Shown: piece after piece, positions 1-7,193 of the stretch
Layout of the letters: the number at the start of each line of letters is the position of its first letter
Position numbering within the stretch: position 1 is the stretch's first letter
Source of the DNA: Bradyrhizobium sp. NDS-1
GTDB lineage: Bacteria; Pseudomonadota; Alphaproteobacteria; Rhizobiales; Xanthobacteraceae
NCBI RefSeq assembly: GCF_032918005.1
Contig: NZ_CP136628.1
Coordinates: 4,821,501 to 4,885,500, forward strand
Direction: 5' to 3'
DNA: 64,000 bases
Notes under the pieces: generated by a model
The model's database searches: none
Seen by the model: only the letters and a program-made list of their open reading frames with translations
Told to the model about the DNA's origin: nothing
Translations under genes and position numbers: made by a program

Positions 1-612
1 GAACGCGGGCGGCCGGACCGGGACCACCTCTTCAAATTTGGGTGCCGCCGCGGCTGTCTGCTGCTTCAGGAATGGCCTAAGTCCTTCGACGAAAGCATTG
101 GTAAGCTTCTCAGAGGCAGCCTTGATATCTTCTTTCGAGGCTCCCTCGGGCAGATTGTATGTGAAGGGCCAGCGCTTCTGCTGGATATCGAACGGCAATG
201 AGTCCACTGAGCCGTAAGCCAGATTGAGCACCCCGATGCAACGCTCCCAGCCTCTCGCCTTCAGCGCATAGCCCAGCTCGATCGCGACGTTCGGGTTCAT
301 CACCGGACGCAGCCCGACCTCGTTACCTTCCTTATCCTTTTTGGAGGGCGACGTGGCTACCGGGGTCAGGTCAGCGACAAAGGCCGCGGACATATCGATC
401 TTTGCAAAGATTGCGGCCGCGATGTCGGGCATGCCTGAGAGACCTTTGGTGTCATGGTCCAGCTCCAGGTTGACGCGACGATCAGCTTCCGATGGCTCCT
501 CAACGTCCTCTGCCTGCTTAAGCTTCTTGATGGCAGCCTTGAGCGCATCCCGCACGAAATAATGCGAGATTTTGGGATCGTAATCCGAGAGCCATGACCA
601 GAATATCTTCAC
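1..612 (-). CDS. TIR-like / nucleotide-hydrolase-like protein (C-terminus outside window)
   Basis: The first 204 codons of a gene that runs off the left edge. I chose GTG at 610-612 because a purine-rich GGGAGAGG stretch lies about 11 bases upstream and the protein then begins VKIFWSWLSDYD. The frame stays open to base 1. The visible part has a Rossmann-like layout: a first strand with FWSW, a helix with RDALKAAIKKLKQ, a strand reading SAAFVADLTPV, then NPNVAIELGYA and a further strand (CIGVLN). An NPNVxxELG block after a hydrophobic strand is shared by TIR-like and nucleoside-deoxyribosyltransferase-like nucleotide-binding domains, many of them linked to defence. That assignment is inference; no catalytic residue is proven. 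An Ala/Pro-rich stretch begins near residue 185. Confidence 0.6.
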   Translation of the reverse strand, partial: MKIFWSWLSDYDPKISHYFVRDALKAAIKKLKQAEDVEEPSEADRRVNLELDHDTKGLSGMPDIAAAIFAKIDMSAAFVADLTPVATSPSKKDKEGNEVGLRPVMNPNVAIELGYALKARGWERCIGVLNLAYGSVDSLPFDIQQKRWPFTYNLPEGASKEDIKAASEKLTNAFVEGLRPFLKQQTAAAAPKFEEVVPVRPPAF

Positions 613-733
613 CCCTCAGCCTCTCCCGCGCCCCGTGTTTTCATACGTTTAGACCATCGTGACAGCAACTTTCAATTGCGTCATGATGGTTCTGCGTCGA
701 AAGACGAATATAAACCAACGAGAAGATTGAGAA

Positions 734-874
734 ATGTTTGGGTTCATTGCCGGCGCCGCGATTGTCGTAGCCGCACTTACGGGCGCTTTCCATCAGGGCC
801 TGACCAATCCGGACGCAGAGAGCTTCTTCAGCTCGAACTCGCACATCGTCCAGGACGGGAGCGCCATCGACTAA
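734..874 (+). CDS. small membrane protein, 46 aa
   Basis: A 46-codon frame (ATG to TAA) starting MFGFIAGAAIVVAALTGAFH. One hydrophobic segment spans residues 2-19 and a polar acidic tail follows. A weak purine-rich ribosome site (GAGAAGATTGAG) precedes the start, and a rho-independent terminator follows within 20 bases, which supports a real short transcript. It faces away from the TIR-like gene, so the two are divergent. I do not recognise the family. It may be a membrane peptide of the island; a toxin-like or partner role for the neighbouring gene is only a guess. Confidence 0.45.
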   Translation: MFGFIAGAAIVVAALTGAFHQGLTNPDAESFFSSNSHIVQDGSAID

Positions 875-892
875 CGCGACGACCGAGTAAGC

Positions 893-918
893 AAGGTCCC
901 AGCTCCGGGACCTTTTTA
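893..918 (+). terminator. rho-independent terminator
   Basis: AAGGTCCC (893-900) pairs perfectly with GGGACCTT (907-914) around a six-base loop, and the descending arm runs into a T tract (913-917). It sits just after the 46-aa ORF and before the MtlR-like gene. Confidence 0.75.
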
Positions 919-949
919 GGCCCAGATTCCACAAACCATCGGCGGCCCC

Positions 950-1489
950 ATGTCCAAGGTTTCAAAGCTCAGGGAATTAACGACCAAGCCTGCGACACCC
1001 GAGCACCAGGAGGAGTTCGACAAGCAAACATCCGACGAAGCGGACGACCGCAGCTTTTGCTTACTTCTGTCGGCAATGCTGGAGAACAACCTCGACAGAG
1101 CGATTGATCACTGGATTGCGGATGACGAGGAAGATCTGCGCAAGAGCCTCTACGAGCAGGACGGACTGCTGGCCACGTTCGCGCGCAAAATATCGTTTGC
1201 CATTGTGACCGGCATAGTTGGGCCAGTTTCCCGTGAGAACCTTCGGCTGATACGCCATGTCCGCAACGCGTTTGCTCACGCCAAAAGGCCAATAACTTTC
1301 GCCACACCTGAAGTCGCCAAAATCTGCGGAGATTTAGTCCGCATCAACATTTTCGATCCACCGGAAGAACCTGACCAAGAACCAAACTTGCTCCCGCGGA
1401 AGCGGTTCGAGGTCGTATGCAACGAAACAATGATTCGACTGAGTGCTTTACGGGCTTCAAGGTATTGTTCTGGGACGACGACGGGATAG
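950..1489 (+). CDS. MtlR-like protein (mannitol repressor family fold)
   Basis: A 179-aa protein. Residues about 40-125 carry the pattern of the MtlR family: SFCLLLSAMLENNLDRAI, then LYEQDGLLATFARKISFAIVTGIVG, then LRLIRHVRNAFAHA. In E. coli MtlR the equivalent helical bundle is a regulator of mannitol use, but no mannitol genes lie here. Stand-alone members in islands are usually annotated only by homology. No DNA-binding motif is visible, and the C-terminus is charged and proline-rich. The start is ATG at 950, just behind a terminator and with no strong ribosome site, so it probably has its own promoter. Family membership is fairly safe; function is not. Confidence 0.7.
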   Translation: MSKVSKLRELTTKPATPEHQEEFDKQTSDEADDRSFCLLLSAMLENNLDRAIDHWIADDEEDLRKSLYEQDGLLATFARKISFAIVTGIVGPVSRENLRLIRHVRNAFAHAKRPITFATPEVAKICGDLVRINIFDPPEEPDQEPNLLPRKRFEVVCNETMIRLSALRASRYCSGTTTG

Positions 1490-1517
1490 AGCGGCCAATC
1501 ATCGGGGGAGGCTTGCC

Positions 1518-1739
1518 CTAGTGACCGAGCAGGGCCAAACCATACCTTAGGGCCACGCCACCGATGATAGTCCCTAGAGTAACCAGCCCGCCCCACAAAA
1601 AGGGTCGACGACCTACGGCCTTGTTGGCGAAGCTGAGCTGGATAAAGCCGCCCCACCATTTGCCATAGTGCTCTTTAAATTCACCGGACCTCTTGGCGAT
1701 CTCCACCAAGTCCGAGTACTTCGCATCTTGGTCAGACAC
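1518..1739 (-). CDS. small C-tail membrane protein, 73 aa
   Basis: The frame is open for 168 codons, but a strong AGGAGGT ribosome site lies six bases before a GTG at 1737-1739, so I start it there (VSDQDAKYSD...). The first 45 residues are charged and amphipathic with a KWWGGF patch. Residues about 48-72 form one transmembrane helix rich in Gly and Leu, ending GLALLGH. It converges with the MtlR-like gene. No known family is recognised. The layout (soluble head, single C-terminal anchor) resembles small island-encoded membrane proteins. Confidence 0.55.
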   Translation of the reverse strand: MSDQDAKYSDLVEIAKRSGEFKEHYGKWWGGFIQLSFANKAVGRRPFLWGGLVTLGTIIGGVALRYGLALLGH

Positions 1740-2053
1740 CGCCGACCTCCTGAGTTCTCGCCGAACGCCTTCACTCACTTCTAATGCCGCAAAGCCGCAG
1801 GAATACCCGCCACCCCTCAGGTTATCCCCGCATATAGCATCGGGGCGGGCTTGTTCCAGATTTGTTCTCGGGCGGAGCCAATCCTGTTTTGCCCGACGGC
1901 ACAGCGAAACTTCGTTTTTTAGAAATTGTGGAGTGACAACGGGGATCCCTCGCCGGTGCCCCGTTCGCCCTAGGTTGGAGCTCGAACAGAGGCAGGGGTA
2001 AAATAATAAGGGCAAACGCGCCAAAAACCGTCATGTTTGTCTAAATCAATAGA

Positions 2054-2079
2054 GCGGTGGTATGCCCACCGCGTTTTTT
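2054..2079 (+). terminator. rho-independent terminator upstream of the HTH gene
   Basis: GCGGTGG (2054-2060) and CCACCGC (2066-2072) form a perfect stem around a short loop, followed by GTTTTTT. The T tract makes it a + strand terminator, yet no + strand gene precedes it between 1490 and 2053. It could end a small RNA or act as an attenuator for the gene that starts at 2097. Confidence 0.7.
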
Positions 2080-2096
2080 CTGCTTTGTGGGTCGTC

Positions 2097-2618
2097 ATGG
2101 AGAACGTTGAGCCCATCGACACCATTCCCCGGGACCTGACGCGTGTCAGGGACAGATGGGGAATCGTGGCCGACCCCGGATATCTCGCCTTACCCTTCGT
2201 CATCCTGCTCTTCCAAGGGAAGCTGGGGCTGCGGCCGGACGACCTCAACGTTTTGATGAACTATCTCGCCCACTGGCACGCCGCGGACCGGATGCCCTTT
2301 CCGCACAGCATCACGATCGCTAAGCGCATGGGGGTTAGTCCGCGGACGGTTCAGCGGTCCCTGTCACGCCTGCAGAAGGGCGGCTTTATCCGGAAGATGA
2401 AGAAGCGGCACCCGAAGGACCCGGTGGCCTACGACATGAACCCACTTGTCGAGATGCTCACGCCCTACGCCGAGTCGCGCATCAGGATCACCGCGCCGAC
2501 CGAGTTCGAGTCCAACCTGGACGAGGCGTTTCTGCGGTCGGTGACCCGGATGAGTGCTTCCGAGATGTTCAAGGAAGTTGCCGCACTCGTGAAAAAATCC
2601 GCGGCGGACGATTTATAG
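2097..2618 (+). CDS. winged-helix DNA-binding protein
   Basis: A 173-aa protein. An in-frame TTG at 2037 would extend it, but that would place a terminator hairpin inside the gene, so the ATG at 2097 is preferred although its ribosome site is weak. Residues 30-65 form a helical segment of the type seen in replication-initiator-like and phage HTH proteins (LPFVILLFQGKLGLRPDDLNVL). Residues 72-100 are a clear helix-turn-helix plus wing: ITIAKRMGVSPRTVQRSLSR, then LQKGGFIRK. The C-terminal 70 residues are polar with no recognised domain. The role is likely a regulator or replication/copy-control protein of an integrated element. The next small gene follows after 15 bases and is probably co-transcribed. 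Confidence 0.65.
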   Translation: MENVEPIDTIPRDLTRVRDRWGIVADPGYLALPFVILLFQGKLGLRPDDLNVLMNYLAHWHAADRMPFPHSITIAKRMGVSPRTVQRSLSRLQKGGFIRKMKKRHPKDPVAYDMNPLVEMLTPYAESRIRITAPTEFESNLDEAFLRSVTRMSASEMFKEVAALVKKSAADDL

Positions 2619-2633
2619 GAGTCAGCGTGCCTG

Positions 2634-2849
2634 ATGAGTGAACCGGCACCCACGAAGCCCAAGGCGACGCCCACTGAGTCGGACCTCAGCCAGGTGATGG
2701 CGCACGGGCCGGCATTGTCTCAGGCCTTCGGTCCACGGCTCGGCGCGCTGGTCTTGATGTTCGGCCTTGCCAAGACCCGTTACGGTTCGTTTGGTATCGC
2801 GACGATCATCACCGCAGTTGGTGGCATCGTCTACAATTTCTTGAAATAG
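2634..2849 (+). CDS. small membrane protein, 71 aa
   Basis: Starts 15 bases after the winged-helix gene with a GGAG-type site in the gap. The N-terminal 30 residues are hydrophilic and Pro/Thr-rich. Residues about 34-69 are hydrophobic and could form one long helix or a hairpin of two (LGALVLMFGLA, then FGIATIITAVGGIVYNFL). No homologue is recognised. Co-expression with the DNA-binding protein is inferred from spacing. Confidence 0.5.
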   Translation: MSEPAPTKPKATPTESDLSQVMAHGPALSQAFGPRLGALVLMFGLAKTRYGSFGIATIITAVGGIVYNFLK

Positions 2850-3162
2850 AGCTGATGGCTAGGGTAACTTAGCCGGCTTTGTTCGTCGGCGCGAAGAGTG
2901 GTCCGATGCCAAGCGCTTGGTGAGGAGGTGGCGGTTCATGAGCCGCGCTTCCAGTAGGGACATGGATGAATTCTGGTTTACGCTCAGGCGCTGAATTCCG
3001 CGTGGCTCTCGGGACACTTGCACAAGAAACGTGGAAAGACCGCCAAGCCTCGATGCACTTTTCATTGTCGTCTGTGCACAATGGCACGAAGTCCTTTGAG
3101 ACAAAGTACGGCAGCCAACGGGAAATGCTAGAAGTTGTGCCTTCACCGATTTGAGGCACGCG
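2850..3162 (+). other. intergenic region, no convincing gene
   Basis: About 310 bases. A weak stem GGCTA/TAGCC near 2867-2884, followed by GGCTTTGTT, may end the upstream transcript. Short frames exist on both strands but none has a ribosome site or a protein-like composition. Confidence 0.4.
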
Positions 3163-4209
3163 ATGCTATTTCCGCCCATGAATTTCGACGGGATGAATGA
3201 AGCGGATATCCGGGCCGAGATAATCGATCCGCTTCTTCGCCATTTAGGCTATCGATCAGGCACGGAATTTAACATCGTGCGCGAGAGAGCCCTTCGGTAC
3301 CCTCGTCGAAGCTTAGGCCGAAAGAAGCCTACTGACCCAGAAATCAAAGGTCGCCCGGACTACATATTGGAGATGCGAGGCGTCGATCGTTGGATTGTTG
3401 AGGCCAAGCCGCCAGGTTTCAACATCTCCCTGGACGACATCGAGCAGGCCTTTAGCTACGCATTTCTTCCGGAGGTAGCCGCCGGCTACTTCGTGCTTTG
3501 CAACGGCAAGCGCTTCATGATCTTCAAGACCATCGACGGTCCGACTGCCCCTCCTCTCATAGATCTTCCTTACGAGCATCTCGGCAGCAAACTCCAGGTC
3601 GTCAGCAACGTGCTCGCCCCTTCCAGCTTCCGGCGGTCCTTGATGTCGAAGCACATCGACACAGCTCGCCCTTTGGCTCCGGGATGGGGCTCTACACTGG
3701 ATATTGTTGCTGGCGAGGTTGAATACACCGAAGCCTCAGGCTCTCTGCCTCAGATCGCTGAAAAGATAAGCCGCATGGTTGGTGTGCGCCTCCCGATGGA
3801 TAATGGCTTCGTATGGCGGCTCGACAACCAAATAGCCGTGAAGGCGAGGCAAGGCTTTCTTCATCGACATCATCAGGCGACATCGGAAGCGATCGGAGTT
3901 GGCGAGGCGATCTATTACTCTTCCGACTCCGAACTATCAACGGAGCGTAGCCAACCAAATATCTTCGAGTCTACGAACATTTACTCTGTGCCACGAGGCC
4001 AGCCGCTCTTTGATGTTTTTACCCAAGAACAATCCGTAGCGGATATTGACCTCAAGATGACGACCTTTTCAGAAGCTGTAGGTTCGTTGGAAGACGACCG
4101 GTTCACCGGTAGATTTTTTGGAGGAGCCGAAGTGGTCTACAACCTGCCCGGGGCGCCGGCGCTCACTGTGGACATCTCAGGGATTTTTTATCTCAAACTT
4201 CGAGGTTGA
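3163..4209 (+). CDS. HsdR N-terminal-like nuclease domain protein (stand-alone)
   Basis: A 348-aa protein. The ATG at 3163 has GAGG six bases upstream and beats an in-frame TTG at 3151. Residues 10-40 (MNEADIRAEIIDPLLRHLGY) are the typical opening of type I restriction HsdR N-terminal domains. The PD-(D/E)xK residues are visible: D66 in GRPDYIL, then E80 and K82 in WIVEAKPP, followed by a Q-type motif region (DDIEQAFSYAF) and YFVLCNGKRFMIF. Known HsdR proteins add a large helicase, which is absent. The C-terminal 200 residues match nothing I recognise. The role may be restriction of foreign DNA or a relic of an R subunit. No HsdM or HsdS is in view. Confidence 0.7.
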   Translation: MLFPPMNFDGMNEADIRAEIIDPLLRHLGYRSGTEFNIVRERALRYPRRSLGRKKPTDPEIKGRPDYILEMRGVDRWIVEAKPPGFNISLDDIEQAFSYAFLPEVAAGYFVLCNGKRFMIFKTIDGPTAPPLIDLPYEHLGSKLQVVSNVLAPSSFRRSLMSKHIDTARPLAPGWGSTLDIVAGEVEYTEASGSLPQIAEKISRMVGVRLPMDNGFVWRLDNQIAVKARQGFLHRHHQATSEAIGVGEAIYYSSDSELSTERSQPNIFESTNIYSVPRGQPLFDVFTQEQSVADIDLKMTTFSEAVGSLEDDRFTGRFFGGAEVVYNLPGAPALTVDISGIFYLKLRG

Positions 4210-4558
4210 GGATTCTTCATGATGATAAGCGGCAACTTGCGCTTGGCTCTACGGATATCCGTGCCGACTCGTGCCGGGGCCTCGCCATGTGCCTGCAATC
4301 CGAGCCGCGCAAGAAGGCAGAGTCGCGATTGATGGGCGCCTTCTCAAGCTCTTTGTAGCGAACACTGACGAGGTGTTCGTTCACGGGCGTGCTGGCGTCG
4401 ATGCCGCTATCAGAATGAATGTTGCTAAGCCCACTCTTTTTGACTGGCTCTGCGAACAATCAACCAGCGAGAAGCCAAATGAGTGAGCCAGACCACCAAC
4501 ACCCCCTCAAGTCCCACAGAAGCGGTGAGCCGGATAGAGAGATGCAGCGTACCAGCAG
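4210..4558. other. intergenic region, possible gene remnant
   Basis: About 350 bases between the HsdR-N-like gene and a convergent small gene. A + strand stretch near 4220-4360 reads as roughly 45 protein-like codons ending in TAG, but has no credible start. It could be the broken end of an older gene. Nothing else is seen. Confidence 0.35.
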
Positions 4559-4711
4559 CTATCGGTTGCTGTAACCGGCCTCGTCGACGAACTCTTGGGC
4601 TTCGGGGCTCAGCGCGTCTTCCGGAATCTCGGCAACCTTCGGCGCCTCCACCTCCCGCACGATTACCGTAACACGATACTCGCGCGTCACCGTCTTCTTC
4701 TCGGTACTCAT
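4559..4711 (-). CDS. small acidic protein, 50 aa
   Basis: ATG to TAG, 50 codons, reading MSTEKKTVTREYRVTVIVRE and then an acidic segment with PEDALSPEAQEFVDEAG. GGAG lies eight bases before the start. The Lys/Arg-Val alternation at residues 5-20 suggests a beta hairpin, and the rest looks helical and acidic. No family is recognised. It may be an antitoxin-like or regulatory peptide, but no partner toxin is adjacent. Protein-like composition and a good ribosome site make it more credible than overlapping frames. Confidence 0.5.
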   Translation of the reverse strand: MSTEKKTVTREYRVTVIVREVEAPKVAEIPEDALSPEAQEFVDEAGYSNR

Positions 4712-5866
4712 AAGGCAAACTCCATCGTGGCGAGAAACGACCTCGCAATCAGATTGACAAAGAGCCTGATGGGAGGGAGAACCCCCGAGTTGAAGGCGGA
4801 GAGTTTCGGCTCACCACCAGGCGCGTCAGGTGACGTTGTTCCAAGAACGTCACCTGACTTCCCGCCTAAGTGCTTTGCGCCGACTCGGCAAGCGAAATCG
4901 CCTCGGCTTCCACCGGTCTGTCAGAGTTCTCCCACAGATTTTTTTGAGAAGCTCCATCCAGCCATGATGACTGGAAATAAATTCCAAACAAATCAGATGC
5001 ATAGGAAGTCGCAACAGACGACAGCAACTGATCAAAGCAAGTCAACCTGTATTGACAATTAAACACAGGCAACGACAGCAGCATCAGCAACAAATTAAGC
5101 TCACCAATATCAGCACCACCAATCAACTACAAAAGAACGCAACAACCTTCTCCAACCGATCACCGCTACGATTACCGCGATGGATTTGCGCCGTTGATTA
5201 TTGGACGCCCGTCCTTCGGACCTAAGACCCCACGCCGCCCGCCCTATAGACGTCACAAAGAGACGTGGGGCTGTAGACACGGGGCAACGGAGAGAACGGA
5301 GACCTGGGCAGATTCTGCGCCACCCCAAGCCGAGAAAGCCGAGGAAAAGGTTATTCGCCATTTTAGAGACACTGTCCCCGAACTGTCCCCGACCTTGCGC
5401 ACCGTCGTGAGTTTAGCGCCCTATCCTGCCAATGCGGGAGGCGCTAAGAGCCAGAAAGAACTGTCGTACACTTGGTGAGGTGTGGTTGTGTAAACCAACG
5501 GCCAAGCACGAATTCTCTGAGATCAAAGACGTTCCGCAGCTCTAAGATCTGAAGACGCGAGAGCAATCAGAAAGTCCCGGCCGATATTGCGGAAAGGGTA
5601 CCGCATCTCAGAAGTGACCATGCGGCAACTACTCGGCAGCCCCCCCGTACCCCGTCGGAAAGCTGAGATCTCCCTTCAAAGCAAAGAGCGCAGCCCCTGG
5701 TCATCTGCCAATCGCCATGCGTGCGGATGCGCGATGAAGACCGGCGCGCGTGAGTCAATAAGCCGCATTCATCTTGATTTGGTGGAGGCTTCCTGCGTCA
5801 CTAACAATGGTGTCAACGCTCGTTGACTAAGTTGTAATCGCGCAAGCGCCAGTAAAGGGCCATGAA
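4712..5866. other. long non-coding or undetermined stretch before the recombinase
   Basis: About 1.15 kb without a convincing gene. Bases 4960-5160 are G-poor and rich in CA/AA steps on the + strand, unlike the surroundings. An 86-codon minus-strand frame (4866-5126) ends just before the strong hairpin at 4825-4858 but lacks a good start. Paired CCCCACG/CGTGGGG segments around 5229-5265 could form a second, longer stem. The composition suggests a junction between inserted pieces. Confidence 0.4.
4825..4858. repeat. perfect 13-bp inverted repeat
   Basis: GTCAGGTGACGTT (4825-4837) and AACGTCACCTGAC (4846-4858) are perfect reverse complements around an eight-base loop. There is no T tract on either side, so it is not a classic terminator. 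It could be a protein-binding palindrome, a recombination site or the 3' hairpin of a minus-strand transcript. Confidence 0.7.
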
Positions 5867-6550
5867 ATGAGGGGCAAGTTCGTCGCTTACTACCGCGTCT
5901 CCACACGAAAACAGGAAGCCTCGGGTTTAGGTCTTGAAGCACAGAAGACTACAGTTGCGACCTACCTTATTGGCCGGGAAGCTAGGTTGGTCGCTGAATT
6001 CACGGAGGTAGAGAGTGGACGGCGAAGTGATAGGCCAGCACTGGAACTTGCGCTAACGGCTGCCCGTGTACATCAAGCGGCGCTAGTGGTGGCGAAGGTG
6101 GATCGGCTCACTCGCTCTGTAGGCTTCCTGTCACGCCTCTTGGAGGCCGGTGTTGATGTCCGGTTTGCTGATCTGCCTGCCATTGAGGGACCAACGGGGC
6201 GGTTCATGCTCCAACAGATGGCGGCGGTTGCTGAGTTGGAGGCCGGGCTTATCTCGTCACGCACCAAGGCTGCTCTGTTCGCCGCCAAAGCAAGAGGGCA
6301 ACGGTTGGGAGGCAATCGAGGTGTGACGCTGTCAAGCAAGGCGAAAGCTAAGGGACGAGAAGTACAGCGCGATTCAGCGAAACAAAGAGCGAGCGATTTG
6401 GCTCCGCTCTTGGACGAACTTCGCGCAAGTGGACACAGATCTTCGGCCGAAATTGCTAAAGCACTTACTCTCCGGGGCATTCCGACAGCACGGGGCCATT
6501 CGACTTGGGCAGCGATTCAGGTCCAGCGGCTACGGGCCCGACTACGATAA
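5867..6550 (+). CDS. small serine recombinase (resolvase/invertase family)
   Basis: A 227-aa protein with the resolvase catalytic domain in residues 1-145: YYRVST with the nucleophile Ser12, a conserved Arg-containing segment around SGRRSDRPAL, VVAKVDRLTRS with the paired Asp and Arg, and the long E-helix from about residue 115. The C-terminal 60 residues hold a helix-turn-helix of the short resolvase type (EIAKALTLRGIPTARGHSTW). AAAGGG stands upstream of the ATG. Proteins of this size resolve or invert DNA between short inverted-repeat sites. It opens the accessory module that follows and may be part of its mobility, although the target site is not identified. Confidence 0.88.
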   Translation: MRGKFVAYYRVSTRKQEASGLGLEAQKTTVATYLIGREARLVAEFTEVESGRRSDRPALELALTAARVHQAALVVAKVDRLTRSVGFLSRLLEAGVDVRFADLPAIEGPTGRFMLQQMAAVAELEAGLISSRTKAALFAAKARGQRLGGNRGVTLSSKAKAKGREVQRDSAKQRASDLAPLLDELRASGHRSSAEIAKALTLRGIPTARGHSTWAAIQVQRLRARLR

Positions 6551-6614
6551 ACCGCCGCAATAGCACATTCGCATGTATAATCAATAGGATAGCGCAAAGA
6601 TCGCCGATTTATGA

Positions 6615-6663
6615 CCCACTGATATTGATTACTTTTCGCCGTCTACTACATGAATTAGTGGGT
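6615..6663 (+). promoter_or_regulatory. leader hairpin upstream of the three-gene module
   Basis: CCCACTGAT (6615-6623) can pair with ATTAGTGGG (6654-6662) with one G-T wobble pair. The stem ends eight bases before the AAAAGGAG ribosome site of the next gene, in an AT-rich 130-base gap after the recombinase. It may regulate translation or simply mark the leader. Confidence 0.35.
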
Positions 6664-6680
6664 TATAAAAGGAGACATCG

Positions 6681-7193
6681 ATGCGTGTTGCATTTGCGAC
6701 GAGCACTCACAATTTCGGTTTTCGTAACACGGTCATTGCGTTCACAGTGAAAGGAGGTCCGATCGAAGTCTTCCGCGACGACTCGACTGAACAGCGGAGC
6801 CTCTATGTATTCTTCGCGCTTATGATCCAGCGATGCCCGCGCAACGAACGATTGGTCCTCCAATCCTCGCCGAAGCCAGCAACGCAGGTGGTCCAGAACC
6901 TCAAGCAGCATGAGGCAAATCGGTTCGAGAAGAAGGCTTACCGGCCGGAGCTGGTAGCCTTGAACGATCTCTCAAAGTCTCGGTCAGTAGAAATTGTTTG
7001 CGAGCCGATTGCTGGAGATAAAATGCAACAGCTGGATGACCACCTTAGGCTCGTTCGGACCGGCCGCCTGAAGGAAAGGCCTATCAATTTAGCACCGGGC
7101 GACCCTCCGGAAAATCCATGGGGTCGCGCCAAAGAGACTTTCTGGGACTGGTTCAATCGTGCCATCAGAAAGGATCAGCGCGGTGAGCGGTAA
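6681..7193 (+). CDS. hypothetical protein, possible degenerate RNase-H-like fold
   Basis: 170 aa. The start at ATG 6681 has AGGAG seven bases upstream. No family is recognised with confidence. The order of segments resembles an RNase H fold: a strand hairpin at residues 3-30, a helix with E37 (STEQRSLYVFFAL), a strand at 56-61 (ERLVLQ) followed by SS where RNase H has D-S, and a late DKMQQLDDHLRL block near 113-124 like the last RNase H motif. Most catalytic acids would be replaced, so it may be inactive. The C-terminus (WGRAKETFWDWFNRAIRK) is aromatic and basic. The stop overlaps the next gene by 11 bases, so the two are translationally linked. Confidence 0.6.
   Translation: MRVAFATSTHNFGFRNTVIAFTVKGGPIEVFRDDSTEQRSLYVFFALMIQRCPRNERLVLQSSPKPATQVVQNLKQHEANRFEKKAYRPELVALNDLSKSRSVEIVCEPIAGDKMQQLDDHLRLVRTGRLKERPINLAPGDPPENPWGRAKETFWDWFNRAIRKDQRGER

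Noticed and set aside
2037..2096. Upstream TTG start for the winged-helix gene
   Set aside because: The added 20 codons run through a perfect terminator hairpin with a T tract, so a start at 2097 is more likely.
2966..3154. Plus-strand frame of 62 codons before the HsdR-N-like gene
   Set aside because: Weak start, no recognised features, and equally open frames on the opposite strand.
4866..5126. Minus-strand frame of 86 codons ending just before the 13-bp palindrome
   Set aside because: Only a TTG start, no ribosome site and unusual composition. Kept as a possibility in the description of the region, but not called.
5194..5478. Plus-strand frame of 94 codons with a charged middle
   Set aside because: No ribosome site and no convincing domain, in a region of mixed composition.
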